From positions 186,001 through 250,000 of the forward strand of contig NZ_CP023738.1 in NCBI RefSeq assembly GCF_002752655.1: a stretch of DNA of 64,000 nt, written 5' to 3'. This DNA is from Methylosinus trichosporium OB3b (GTDB lineage Bacteria > Pseudomonadota > Alphaproteobacteria > Rhizobiales > Beijerinckiaceae). A program made the position numbers and the translations under genes. The number at the start of each line of letters is the position of its first letter. Position 1 is the stretch's first letter. Positions 25,060 through 33,817 of the stretch are shown piece after piece. The notes beneath the pieces were generated by a model that was not told the origin of the DNA, did not search any database, and worked only from the letters and a program-made list of their open reading frames with translations.

Positions 25060-27012
25060 TCACCGCGGCGGCGTCGCGAGCCGATAGGCGCGCGCGATGG
25101 CGGGATCATCGGGCGCGAGCGTGACGGCGCGGGCGAGCTCGCTGCGCGCCTCCATCTCACGGCTTTGGCGCAACAGCCACAGGGCGAGGGCGTAATGCGC
25201 CACAGCGTCGGCGGGGTCGCGCCGCACGGCCTCGCGCAAGGGCGCCTCGGCCTCGGCGTCGCGCCCCTCACTGCGCAGCAGATCGGCGAGATCGAGCCGC
25301 GCCGGCGTGAATTTCGGATCGAGCCGCAGCGCCGTCTCGAAAGCGGCGATGGCCTCCAGCGGCCGACCCTGCTCGGCGCGCAGCGCGCCGACGCCGAGAT
25401 GAGTCTCCGGCCGCTCTGCCGAGACCAGCTCCGCGGCGACCCATTCCTCGGCCGAGACGCCCGTCGCGGCGAGCAGCCGCGCCGCTTCGAGACGCGTCGC
25501 CGCCGCCGGATCGGCGAGGAGCGGCGCGGCGAGCCGGCGCGTCGTTGCGTCATAGGGCTCGAGCGCGCGGATCGCGCCGAGGCGCAGAAGCGCGTCGGAG
25601 GAGCCGATCGCTTCACGAATCGCGCGCAGCGCCATCTCGCCGGGCGCGCGCGCCAGCAGCGACAGCGCCGTCGCCCGCATGATCGCGGATTCGCCGCCGT
25701 CGCCAGCGAGCGCGGCGAGCGCCTCCGCTGCGCCGGGCGCGGCGCGCCGGCCGAGCGCGATGGCTTTCGCGGCGCTCGCTTGTCCGAGGCGTCGGCTCCC
25801 CCAGCCGCGCATGGCCTCCGCCGCCCAGGACGCAGGCTTGTCGGCATGACAATCATTGCAGGCGTTGGGAACGCCGAGCGGCGCGAGATCGGGACGCGGA
25901 ACGCGGAAGCCGTGATCATGCCGCTCATGAACCTGCATATAGATGCGGCTCGGCATGTGGCAGGCGACGCATTGCGCCTCGCGTGTTCCTGGCGCGTGAT
26001 GATGATGGCTGGATGCGTCGAAGCCCGCGGGCTCATGGCAGCGCGCGCAAAGCGCATTGCCTTGCTCCCGCAGCGCGCCGCCATGCGGCTCGTGGCAATC
26101 GATGCAGGCGACGCCGGCGCGATACATGCGGCTCTGCAGGAAAGAGGCGTATTCGAACACCTCGTCCTCGATTTGCCCGTCGGCGCGAAAAAGACCTTTG
26201 TCGAGCAATGCCGGAGCATAATCGTCGAGAAAGCGGCGCGTCGGCGCGGGCGTCTCGGACAGAGCGCGACGCCGCGAATGGCAGGGGAAGCAGAGTTCCG
26301 AGCGATCATCGCTCGCCGATGCGGCGAAGCCCTTGTCGGCGCCCGCGCGCGCGCCGCCGCGCGCCCAGGCGACATGCGCCGAGCCCGGACCATGACAGGC
26401 TTCGCAAGCGACACTCACATCGGTCCATGTCGTGCGATAAGAATCCGTCGTCAGATCATAATTCTTGCGCAAGCCGGTCGAATGGCAATCAGCGCACATG
26501 AAGTTCCAATTCTGATTGCGGCCGCTCCAATGCAGCGGATCGCCCCAGGCGATCGTCTCTTCGGGATAGAGGCCGAACCATCGCTGGCCGCCTTTTTCTT
26601 TCGGCCGCGCATCCCAGGCGACGCTGAAGGCCTGTAGACGTCCGCCCGGCGCCTCGACGAGATATTGCTGCAGCGGCGTGACGCCGAAGGTGAAGCGCAC
26701 GCGATCCTCGCGCGCTTCGCCGGCCGGTCCTCTCGTCTCGATGATGAAGGCGTCGCCGCGACGAAAGAAGCGCGTGGCCGCTCCATTCTCGGTGAAGGCC
26801 ACGTCGTTGAAATCGCCGAGAACGGACGCTGAGGTCGCCTCCTGCATGGAGCGCGCGTGATGCGACGTCCGCCATAGGTTTGTCTGCGCGGCGTGGCAGT
26901 CGGCGCAGACGCCGCTTCCGACATGGCGAGCGACATCGTCGAGCGGCGTCTGCGCCGCCGCACCCGCGACGCAGAACCAGAGCAGCAGAACGCGCAGCCA
27001 AATCGCGATCAA
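25060..27012 (-). CDS. Octaheme c-type cytochrome with C-terminal TPR repeats
   Basis: This 650-residue protein begins at TTG 27012 (GGAG five bases upstream) with a signal peptide (LRVLLLWFCVAGAAAQ). Eight CxxCH haem sites are visible in the first 400 residues: CADCH twice, CEACH, CFPCH, CIDCH, CARCH, CVACH and CNDCH. The region after about 420 has HEAT-like helices, then TPR-like repeats (PLEAIAAFETALRLDPKFTP, AEAPLREAVRRDPADAVAHY). This architecture is found in cytochrome c554-related proteins of unknown substrate. The gene start overlaps the arylsulfatase stop by 4 bp (TTGA), so the two are translationally coupled. Confidence 0.88.
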   Translation of the reverse strand: MIAIWLRVLLLWFCVAGAAAQTPLDDVARHVGSGVCADCHAAQTNLWRTSHHARSMQEATSASVLGDFNDVAFTENGAATRFFRRGDAFIIETRGPAGEAREDRVRFTFGVTPLQQYLVEAPGGRLQAFSVAWDARPKEKGGQRWFGLYPEETIAWGDPLHWSGRNQNWNFMCADCHSTGLRKNYDLTTDSYRTTWTDVSVACEACHGPGSAHVAWARGGARAGADKGFAASASDDRSELCFPCHSRRRALSETPAPTRRFLDDYAPALLDKGLFRADGQIEDEVFEYASFLQSRMYRAGVACIDCHEPHGGALREQGNALCARCHEPAGFDASSHHHHAPGTREAQCVACHMPSRIYMQVHERHDHGFRVPRPDLAPLGVPNACNDCHADKPASWAAEAMRGWGSRRLGQASAAKAIALGRRAAPGAAEALAALAGDGGESAIMRATALSLLARAPGEMALRAIREAIGSSDALLRLGAIRALEPYDATTRRLAAPLLADPAAATRLEAARLLAATGVSAEEWVAAELVSAERPETHLGVGALRAEQGRPLEAIAAFETALRLDPKFTPARLDLADLLRSEGRDAEAEAPLREAVRRDPADAVAHYALALWLLRQSREMEARSELARAVTLAPDDPAIARAYRLATPPR

Positions 27013-29273
27013 CGAAGCTCCACGCGGGCCGATTCGATCTCGCCGGCATAAGGGAACGGCGACGCATAGGCCGGGCTCACCGGCGCGCCGCCGTCACGTC
27101 CGAGATCGAGCGTCTCATTGTAGGAGAGCACGAGATTGTCGATCCGGCCTTCGCCCGCGAGCGTCTCCCCGATGAACAACTTGCCGGCGCCCGGGAAGGG
27201 GCCGTTCGGTCCTCTCGGCGGTGCGCCCGGCGCCGGCGTGAACTCGAAGGCGACGCGCAGCTTGCCGCTCGGCAGGCGCGCCTGCGATGCGACATGTCCG
27301 GTGATAGCGCCGAAGGAATTGGCGTCATATTGCAGCAGGCCATCCTTCACATAGAGCGTGAAGCCGCCGTAATCGCCGCCATCCGCCAGCAGGACGCCAT
27401 CGGCGCCGCCCTTCGGCACGACGAGATCGACGACGATCCTGTGCGCGCGGCCCGAAAGCTTCGGCCCGATGCGCGACGGAATGTCGTCGGCTCCGGCGCG
27501 ATAGACGAAGAGGTCGCGTCCATCGGCAGGCGAAGGCAGCGGCGTGCGCTCGGGAAGGATCGGATAGATCTGCGTGCGCTTCGCCTCCGTCTCGAACAGA
27601 GCGATGAGCTCGGCGAGCTTTTCCGGTCGCTGCGCGGCAAGGTCATGCGCTTGGGAAAAATCATGGGCGAGGTCGTAGAGCTCCCAAGGATGTTGGCCCA
27701 GCGGCGCGGCGGCGCGCTGAAGCCTCCACGGCGGCTCATGACGCGCGCCCGCCCACCAGCCATCCGCGTAGACGCCGCGATTGCCGACGGTCTCGAAGAC
27801 CTGGCGCGGATGCGAGCTCGGCGCGGCGGCGTCGACGAAGCTCTTCACGAAGCTCGCGCCTTCGAGCGGGATTTGCCGAACGCCGTCGACGCTCTCGGGG
27901 AATTTCACGCCGGCGGCCTCATAAATGGTCGGCGCGATGTCGGTGATGTGCTGGAACTGCGTGCGCAGTCCGCCTTTGTCGGCGATGCGCGCGGGCCAGG
28001 AGACGATCAGCGGATCGCGCGAGCCGCCGAGATGCGAGGCCGCCTGTTTCATCCATTGAAAGGGCGTGCTGCTGCTCCAGGCCCAGGCCGCGGCGTAATG
28101 ATTGTCGAAGCGCTCCTCGCCGAAGCGCTCCGCTTGCTTCAGCCGCTCCTGCGTCGACGGAATGGAGCCATCCGCATTGATGACATCGCGTCCGTCGAGT
28201 CCGCCTTCGCCGCTGCCGCCATTGTCTCCGGCGATATAGAGGACGAGCGTGTCGTCGGCGATTCCGTCCGCGCGCAAAGTGTCGAGCAGGCGTCCGACCT
28301 CATGGTCGGTGTGCTCGAGAAAGGCCGAATAGACTTCCATCTGCCGCGCATAGAGCGCCCGCTGCTCGGGCCTCAGCTCCGCCCAGGCCGGCAGCTCCGC
28401 GGGACGCGGCGTCAGCTCGGCGTCGGCGGGAATGACGCCGAGCTGCTTCTGCCGCGCAAACGTCTCCTCGCGCAAACGGTCCCAGCCCTGGTCGAACTTG
28501 CCGCGATATTTGGCGATATAGTCTTTTGGGACGTGATGCGGCCAATGCGTCGCGCCCGGCGCGAAATAGAGGAAGAAAGGCTTTTGTGGCGCAATCGCCT
28601 CATGGCGCCGCAACCAATGAACCGCGTCGTCGACGAGATCGCTGGTCAGATGATAGCCCTGCTCCGCCGACTTCGGCGGGTCGGCCGGAACGGTTCCGCG
28701 ATAGAGCCGCGGCGACCATTGGCTGTCATAGCCGGCGAGGAAGCCATAGAAATAGTCGAAGCCGAGTCCCGTCGGCCAGCGCTCGAACGGCCCGTCTGGA
28801 GAAATCTCCTCATAAGGCGTGTTGTGCCATTTGCCGAAGGCCGCGGTGCTGTAGCCATTGTCACGCAGCACGCGGGCGATGGAGGCGGCGCTCTTCGGCC
28901 AATGGGCGTTATATCCCGGGTAGGGCGCGGCGATATCCGCGACCGTGCCGAAGCCGATCTGATGATCGGTGCGGCCGCTGAGCAAGGCCGCGCGCGTCGG
29001 CGAGCACAGCGCGCTCACATGGAAGGCATTGTAGCGCAGGCCAGAGCGCGCGAGTCTGTCGAGCTCCGGCGTCGCCGTCGCGCCGCCGAAAGTCGAAGTT
29101 GCGCCGAAGCCGACATCGTCGAGCAGCACGAGCACGATATTGGGCGCGCCCGCCGGCGCCTGCGGGCCCCTTGGCCAGCTCGGCGCTTCAGCCTTTGCGA
29201 CCGTCTGCGCGCTTGCAGCGGCGACGCAAATATGAAGCGCGAGCGTCAGAGTCGCCAGCGTTGTGGTTTTCAT
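27009..29273 (-). CDS. Arylsulfatase (sulfatase family), exported
   Basis: This 754-residue protein starts at ATG 29273; the upstream in-frame extension has no signal-like character. A signal peptide (ATLTLALHICVAAASAQT) leads into the alkaline-phosphatase-like core: PNIVLVLLDDVGFGATSTFG (metal Asp pair) and the formylglycine motif CSPTRAALLSGR. Further core blocks are AAFGKWHNTPYEE and FFLYFAPGATHWPHHVPKDY. The C-terminal 200 residues form a beta-rich domain. It hydrolyses sulfate esters in the periplasm after conversion of the Cys to formylglycine. No maturation enzyme gene is visible here. It is coupled to the octaheme cytochrome gene downstream. Confidence 0.93.
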   Translation of the reverse strand: MKTTTLATLTLALHICVAAASAQTVAKAEAPSWPRGPQAPAGAPNIVLVLLDDVGFGATSTFGGATATPELDRLARSGLRYNAFHVSALCSPTRAALLSGRTDHQIGFGTVADIAAPYPGYNAHWPKSAASIARVLRDNGYSTAAFGKWHNTPYEEISPDGPFERWPTGLGFDYFYGFLAGYDSQWSPRLYRGTVPADPPKSAEQGYHLTSDLVDDAVHWLRRHEAIAPQKPFFLYFAPGATHWPHHVPKDYIAKYRGKFDQGWDRLREETFARQKQLGVIPADAELTPRPAELPAWAELRPEQRALYARQMEVYSAFLEHTDHEVGRLLDTLRADGIADDTLVLYIAGDNGGSGEGGLDGRDVINADGSIPSTQERLKQAERFGEERFDNHYAAAWAWSSSTPFQWMKQAASHLGGSRDPLIVSWPARIADKGGLRTQFQHITDIAPTIYEAAGVKFPESVDGVRQIPLEGASFVKSFVDAAAPSSHPRQVFETVGNRGVYADGWWAGARHEPPWRLQRAAAPLGQHPWELYDLAHDFSQAHDLAAQRPEKLAELIALFETEAKRTQIYPILPERTPLPSPADGRDLFVYRAGADDIPSRIGPKLSGRAHRIVVDLVVPKGGADGVLLADGGDYGGFTLYVKDGLLQYDANSFGAITGHVASQARLPSGKLRVAFEFTPAPGAPPRGPNGPFPGAGKLFIGETLAGEGRIDNLVLSYNETLDLGRDGGAPVSPAYASPFPYAGEIESARVELR

Positions 29274-29414
29274 TTCGATCATCCGAATGAGCGGCTGGGA
29301 GGCGCGCGGGTCTCGCCGCCAAATCGGCCGGCGATATGCTTTGGCAAGACCTGGCGAAAGCAATGGAGACACAAAGCGCGAGTTTACATGTCGACTGGTA
29401 GAACGCCGCATCCC

Positions 29415-29465
29415 TCGCCTCCCCCGCTGCGCGGGAGGGGAACGCGGCGGGGGAGGGTCGGGCGG
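29415..29465. repeat. GC-rich palindromic intergenic element
   Basis: CCTCCCCCGC and GCGGGAGGGG form a hairpin, and a second GCGGGGGAGG follows. The arrangement is that of the dispersed extragenic palindromes common in alphaproteobacteria. It sits between the arylsulfatase start and the end of the DUF938 gene and may act as an attenuator or terminator for the latter. Confidence 0.5.
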
Positions 29466-29477
29466 GCCGTCGGCCGT

Positions 29478-30152
29478 TCAGGCGCGACCGAAGACGAGGA
29501 TGAAATTATTGGCCGGCAGATCGAGAATCTTTTTCAGCGCGATCCCATGGACCGCGGCCGCCTTCTCGAGATCCTTCACATCCTTCAATCCCCATTCGGC
29601 GACATTGGCGGCGAGGATCTCTTTGTCGAAGGATTCATTGGACGACGTCGTATATCTGCCGTCGACCTTGAACGGACCATAAATGGCGAGGAAGCCGTCC
29701 TTGGTCAGCACGCGCGCGGCGACTTGCGCGATGCCGTCGGCGATGGCGACGGGCGCGACCTGGAACAAATTGACGACGAAGATCGCGTCATAGAGCCGAT
29801 TCTTCGGATCGGGCCAGGTCGCCGGATCGGTGAGATCGATCCGGACCGGATCGGCGACATTGCCGTTGCCCGCCTCGGCGCGCTTCTGCTCGATCGTCGC
29901 GAACACATCGGCGTCATAGTCCGACGGCTGAAAGCTCAGCGCCGAAAAATGCGGCGCAAAATAATTGATGTGATTGCCGGCGCCGCTGGCGAGCTCCAGC
30001 ACATTGCCGCGCTCGGGAAAGATCTCCTTGAACACGGAGAGGATCGGGTCGCGGTTGCGGTTTCCCGCCCAGGCGACATAGGGGCTCAGCGGATAGGGAT
30101 CGATCGGCGGACGATCGGCGGGAACCGTGTCGCTCGTTGTTGTGGTCGACAT
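29478..30152 (-). CDS. DUF938 class I SAM-dependent methyltransferase
   Basis: This 224-residue protein starts at ATG 30152 with GAGGAG upstream. The DUF938 family signature is clear: SPYVAWAGNRNRDPILSVF, motif I NVLELASGAGNHINYFAPHF, FQPSDYD, LYDAIFVVNLFQVAP and a C-terminal NNFILVFGRA. The substrate of this family is unknown. It is 37 bp downstream of the MetX-like hydrolase gene on the same strand and is probably in the same operon. Confidence 0.9.
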   Translation of the reverse strand: MSTTTTSDTVPADRPPIDPYPLSPYVAWAGNRNRDPILSVFKEIFPERGNVLELASGAGNHINYFAPHFSALSFQPSDYDADVFATIEQKRAEAGNGNVADPVRIDLTDPATWPDPKNRLYDAIFVVNLFQVAPVAIADGIAQVAARVLTKDGFLAIYGPFKVDGRYTTSSNESFDKEILAANVAEWGLKDVKDLEKAAAVHGIALKKILDLPANNFILVFGRA

Positions 30153-30189
30153 GACGTTCTCCTCGGTTGCGGATGCGTGGCAGGGCTGC

Positions 30190-31233
30190 TCAGCTCGCGA
30201 GCAGCTCCTCGAGATGACGATCGATGGCGGCGTTGTAGGCGGGGTCGGTCCCGAACAGAGCGAGATGTCCCCACGGCGAGGAGACGCGCCGCAGCTCGCT
30301 CCCCGCGATCAGCTTCTGCTCCGCCTCGAGGTCGGCGAGCGGAAAGAAGCCGTCCTCCTTTATGGCGATGACGAAGGTCTTCGCGCTGATGCGGCCCAGC
30401 GCCCGCGCGAGATCGCCGTTCTCCAGACGCGAGGCGTCGGCGTCGCGCCATTTGGACAAGAGGAGGACGAGATTATTGGGGTCCTGGGGAAGGAAATGGC
30501 CCTCGACGAAACCGGCGACGAAGTCGTCGGGCGTCGAAAAGCCGAGATCGCTCCATCCGCGGGTGTTGAACAGAGCGGGCGAAAATCCGGAAGCGGCGAA
30601 AATGCGGGCGTGGCGTCGCAGGCCGCGATGAACCAGCGCCGCGCGCTCATACCAGCCGTCATCGAAGGCGGGATCGGAGACGATGGCGTCGATGAAGGTC
30701 GACACCAGAAGCCTGTTGTGCGCCGTGCCGCGCGCGAGCCCCGCGATCGGCGCCGCGCGTCGCACCGCTTCGGGGAAGCGCGCCGCCCATTCATAGGTCT
30801 GCTGCGCGCCCATCGAGCCGCCGAGGACGAGCGCGAGACGCTCGACGCCGAAGGCTTCCGTCACCAGACGATGCTGCGCGCGCACATCGTCGGCGATCGT
30901 GATGCGCGGAAAACGCGCCGCGTCGAAGGGCGGCGCGGAATTGCTCGGAGAGGACGAAAGGCCGGCGCCGATCTGGTTGACGAGGATGATGAAATATTTG
31001 TCGGGATCGAGCGCTCGTCCGGCCCCGACATAGGCGCGCTCGAGAATTTTCGACGTGCCCGAATACCAGCTCGGGAACAGGATGGCGTTGTCGCGCCGCG
31101 CCGATAATTTTCCGAATGTAGCGTAGGCGAGCTTCAGGCCGCGAATCTTGTCCCCGCTCTCGAGTTCGAAATCGCCGAGATCGCGGGTTTCATATGGCCC
31201 GTGCAGGGCTTGTGAATAGTAGCTGGCCGTCAC
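30190..31233 (-). CDS. MetX-like alpha/beta hydrolase (homoserine acyltransferase family)
   Basis: This protein is about 347 residues from GTG 31233 (AGGGGAG five bases upstream); ATG 31275 is a longer option. The MetX-like fold shows LKLAYATFGKLS, the oxyanion region PDKYFIILVNQIGAGLSSSPSN, and the nucleophile elbow LVLGGSMGAQQTYEWAARFP (Ser in GGSMG). The late acid and histidine lie in AIKEDGFFPLADLEAEQKLI and SPWGHLALFG. True homoserine O-acetyltransferases have an RINS-type motif, which I do not see, so a related hydrolase or acyltransferase is safer. Its promoter carries a copy of the 10-bp word shared with the arylsulfotransferase gene. Confidence 0.85.
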   Translation of the reverse strand: MTASYYSQALHGPYETRDLGDFELESGDKIRGLKLAYATFGKLSARRDNAILFPSWYSGTSKILERAYVGAGRALDPDKYFIILVNQIGAGLSSSPSNSAPPFDAARFPRITIADDVRAQHRLVTEAFGVERLALVLGGSMGAQQTYEWAARFPEAVRRAAPIAGLARGTAHNRLLVSTFIDAIVSDPAFDDGWYERAALVHRGLRRHARIFAASGFSPALFNTRGWSDLGFSTPDDFVAGFVEGHFLPQDPNNLVLLLSKWRDADASRLENGDLARALGRISAKTFVIAIKEDGFFPLADLEAEQKLIAGSELRRVSSPWGHLALFGTDPAYNAAIDRHLEELLAS

Positions 31234-31268
31234 TGACGCTCCCCTTCTGGGCTCCGCCGCAGACTGCA

Positions 31269-31373
31269 TTATCATATCAAGTAGGTCAAGTTAGAAAAAT
31301 CATAAGTCGCAGCATGCTCAGTTTTTTTGATCGATGTGGCTCAACAGCCCACATTTTGCCTTGTTATATGATA
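31269..31373. promoter_or_regulatory. Divergent promoter region with shared 10-bp sites
   Basis: The AT-rich region between the MetX-like gene and the YdhR-like gene holds TTATCATATC (31269-31278) and TTATATGATA (31364-31373). Exact copies of both words (the first as its complement) occur in the arylsulfotransferase promoter at 35257-35272. Each copy here lies close to one of the two divergent starts, as expected for one regulator acting on both. The regulator is not identified. Confidence 0.5.
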
Positions 31374-31433
31374 GGATTATTTGGTTTATGCGGGGCTAGA
31401 GGCGACGGCCCCGCCTCAGTCGCGGAGGGACAG

Positions 31434-31748
31434 ATGAGCGTGAAGAAGGTGTTTCTCTATGCCGAGATTCAGGTCTCGATTCCGTTCGACAAAATCCCTT
31501 GGGAGGAGATCGACACGGCGATGAAGAAGAATCCGGGGCTGAAGAGCAAGACGTGGCTCGCAGGAATCAACACCGACACGGTCGGCGGCTTCTACGAATT
31601 CGACTCGCTCGACAACGCCAAGGCCTATGCGGTCGGCTATCTCGCCGAGGCGGCGCAGCAATTGGGCGGCTCGCTGACCGTGCGGCTCTATGACGGCGAC
31701 GTCGTCGCGCAAGCGAGCAAGGCGATCCATTCGCCCTATTACTCCTGA
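31434..31748 (+). CDS. YdhR-like small monooxygenase/dabb-fold protein
   Basis: This 104-residue protein starts at ATG 31434 with GGAGGG upstream; the open frame extends to 31194, but the extension covers the promoter. Its features are a dimeric ferredoxin-like fold pattern, FLYAEIQVSIPFDKIPWEEI, KSKTWLAGINTDTVGGFYEF and SLDNAKAYAVGYLAEAAQQL. YdhR proteins are putative oxygenases of aromatic compounds with no proven substrate. It is convergent with the MBL hydrolase gene and separated from it by three hairpins. Confidence 0.82.
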   Translation: MSVKKVFLYAEIQVSIPFDKIPWEEIDTAMKKNPGLKSKTWLAGINTDTVGGFYEFDSLDNAKAYAVGYLAEAAQQLGGSLTVRLYDGDVVAQASKAIHSPYYS

Positions 31749-31786
31749 AACCGCGCGTCTTCGTCGCGGCGGGCCTATGGCGAGAA

Positions 31787-31895
31787 GACCTGCCGCGCAT
31801 CGCGCGGCAGGTCGTTCGATATGCTAGAGCGCTATCCGCTCTAGCATTCTTTCGTTGGAGCGAATTCTGATCGATCGAACGATCCCGTTCGATCG
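31787..31895. terminator. Three tandem perfect hairpins between convergent genes
   Basis: Three back-to-back inverted repeats lie between the stops of the YdhR-like and MBL genes. GACCTGCCGCGC pairs with GCGCGGCAGGTC (31787-31813, 3-base loop). ATGCTAGAGCG pairs with CGCTCTAGCAT (31821-31847, 5-base loop). CGATCGAACG pairs with CGTTCGATCG (31872-31895, 4-base loop). No T-run follows, so they may be a bidirectional block to transcription, mRNA-end stabilisers or a dispersed repeat family. Confidence 0.65.
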
Positions 31896-31904
31896 GAAAG
31901 CGCT

Positions 31905-33371
31905 TTAATTCGCCGCGGTCTGCCGGCCGATCGCCGTGCGCAGCTCGTCGAGGCTCGCCACGCGGCCGTGCAGGCCGGCGATCCGCTCCACATCGAGACC
32001 GAGCTTCTGAATCGTCTCGTAGAGATTGACCGAGAACGGGTTCGGCGTCTTCGGCGCCGGCGCGCCCACGGCCGCTGGCGTATAGGCGTCGGCCTCGATC
32101 ACCAATTTCTCCTTGGGCAAATAGACGAGGGCGAGGTCGTCGGAATGGCCGCTGCCGGCGATATGATGCACTTCGATATTGTGATCGCCTTCGCCGAGCA
32201 CATGCTTGTGCTCATAGCTTTCGAACTTCGCCGCCTTCTTCGACGCCGCGAGCCGATCGGGATGCAGCGTGTGCGGGAGCGTCCAGACTTGCTCGTAGAA
32301 CGCCTTGCTGATGGTCTGCGTCACGATGGTCGCGCCGGCGTCGACGAAGGTGCGCAGCCCGCCCGAATGGTCGAAATGCACATGGCTGTTGACGACATAT
32401 TTGATCGGCTTGCCAGGGAGGATCTCGCCGACCTTCTGGATCACGGCCAGCGAGCGCTCCTCGTTGAGCGGCGCCTCGATCAGAACGACATGGTCCTTCT
32501 CCTCCACGGCGACGCTGTGATGCGTGCCGCCGGTCAGATAATAGACGCCGTCTGCGATCCTCTCCGACGCGACCGTGATCGGCGGCGCCGGCGGAAGACC
32601 TGCAGGAATGGCGATGTCGACGGCGCCGTCGGCCTTGGCTGCGGCGACGGCGATATGAAGCACCTCATGGCCGCCGGCGCTGCGATGGATCTGCGTCGGG
32701 AAATGCAGCCCGCCGAAATCCTTATAGTCGGAGAAGGTCGTCTCCAGCAGCGTGTCGCCGAGCACGGGCGAGTCGATCCAGGTGCGGATCGATGCGACAT
32801 GATTATCGGCGCCGATGGTCCCGACATAACGATGATTGCCGAGCGCGAAGGACACTTCGACATTGGCGCCGGCGGCTTCTGACTTCGCGCCATTGGCCAG
32901 CGCGGCTTTCAGAAATCCTTGCGGCGTCGTCCAAATGTCGGCGATGCGTTCTTCGACCGCGGCCGGCGCGGCGGTCGCGACAGGCGCGGCTCCGGGCGCG
33001 GCGCCCTGCGGCGGCGCGACGTTCCAGGCTGCGTCGCCAAGCACGCTCCATTCGAGCTTCTGCTCCACCGGCGCGGGCCGCGCGCGTCCATCCGGCGTCT
33101 GGCTGCGCGTGAGCTGAACGCGTTCGCTCGCTTTGTCGAAGTCGATCGCGGCGCTGTAGGCGGAGACGTCGAACTTCGGCCAGTCGCCGCCGGGGACGGG
33201 CGCTTGGCCGAACTGGCGCCAATGACCGGCGCCGGAAAACTCCAGGGACTTGATCTTGCCGGCCGAGAGCAATGTCGCCGACTCCTGCAGCGAAGCCGCT
33301 TGCGCAGCACCGGCGAAGGCGAGAGCCCAAACGCCGAGGCCAGCGAAAATCCAGGCGGTCGATTTTGGCAT
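31905..33371 (-). CDS. MBL-fold metallo-hydrolase, exported
   Basis: This 488-residue protein starts at ATG 33371, with a signal peptide (FAGLGVWALAFAGAAQAAS). Residues 20 to about 270 are a beta-rich domain of unknown role. The metallo-beta-lactamase core follows: HHSVAVEEKDHVVLIEAPL, the metal motif NSHVHFDHSGG (HxHxDH), then HIAGSGHSDDLALVYLP and a late IAGLHGR. It would bind two metal ions and hydrolyse an unknown substrate in the periplasm. It is followed upstream by the acylphosphatase gene on the same strand with a 106-bp gap. Confidence 0.88.
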   Translation of the reverse strand: MPKSTAWIFAGLGVWALAFAGAAQAASLQESATLLSAGKIKSLEFSGAGHWRQFGQAPVPGGDWPKFDVSAYSAAIDFDKASERVQLTRSQTPDGRARPAPVEQKLEWSVLGDAAWNVAPPQGAAPGAAPVATAAPAAVEERIADIWTTPQGFLKAALANGAKSEAAGANVEVSFALGNHRYVGTIGADNHVASIRTWIDSPVLGDTLLETTFSDYKDFGGLHFPTQIHRSAGGHEVLHIAVAAAKADGAVDIAIPAGLPPAPPITVASERIADGVYYLTGGTHHSVAVEEKDHVVLIEAPLNEERSLAVIQKVGEILPGKPIKYVVNSHVHFDHSGGLRTFVDAGATIVTQTISKAFYEQVWTLPHTLHPDRLAASKKAAKFESYEHKHVLGEGDHNIEVHHIAGSGHSDDLALVYLPKEKLVIEADAYTPAAVGAPAPKTPNPFSVNLYETIQKLGLDVERIAGLHGRVASLDELRTAIGRQTAAN

Positions 33372-33477
33372 GAACAGTCTCTCTTTTCTGCGGAATGGAT
33401 CGTCCCGGATTCGGGCCCGGGACAGGATGCGCCCTCGTCGTCGGTCCGCGCGGCGACGCCGGGCGAAGGATGAAAGT

Positions 33478-33795
33478 TCAGATTGCCGGCGCAGCGACGA
33501 AACCATGCTCGCCGCCGCCTTCGCTCACCGCATGCGCGCCGGCGTCCTCGATGCGAACGGCGTCGATCTGGGCGGTGGCCGGTCCCCGCGCGGCGAGCGC
33601 GAGGAACTCCGCGACCATGGATTTCGGCCCGGCGACCACCGTCTCCACCGAGCCGTCGCTGCGATTGCGCACCCAGCCAAAAAGATGCAGCCGTCCCGCC
33701 TCGCGCGCGACGAAGACGCGATAGCCGACATTCTGAACGCGCCCTGCGACGATGATGCGCGCGACGCGCGTCCAGGCGTTCACAGCGTCTGGCAA
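33478..33795 (-). CDS. acyP: Acylphosphatase
   Basis: This 105-residue protein has the family motifs IIVAGRVQNVGYRVF (the active-site Arg and the phosphate loop GRVQNVGYR) and LFGWVRNRSDGSVETVVAG (catalytic Asn in GWVRN). It hydrolyses acyl phosphates in the cytoplasm. It is encoded 22 bp beyond the arylsulfotransferase stop on the same strand, so the two may share a transcript, but no functional link is known. Confidence 0.93.
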   Translation of the reverse strand: MPDAVNAWTRVARIIVAGRVQNVGYRVFVAREAGRLHLFGWVRNRSDGSVETVVAGPKSMVAEFLALAARGPATAQIDAVRIEDAGAHAVSEGGGEHGFVAAPAI

Positions 33796-33817
33796 TGAAT
33801 CCTCCGAGGCTCGTTCG

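Noticed and set aside
26880..30371. 1163-codon plus-strand ORF
   Set aside because: It runs antisense across the arylsulfatase and DUF938 genes and part of the octaheme and MetX-like genes. Its composition is typical of antisense frames in GC-rich DNA.
30190..31233. True homoserine O-acetyltransferase (metX)
   Set aside because: The alpha/beta hydrolase fold fits, but the substrate-recognition motif of methionine-pathway enzymes was not seen, and no methionine genes adjoin it.
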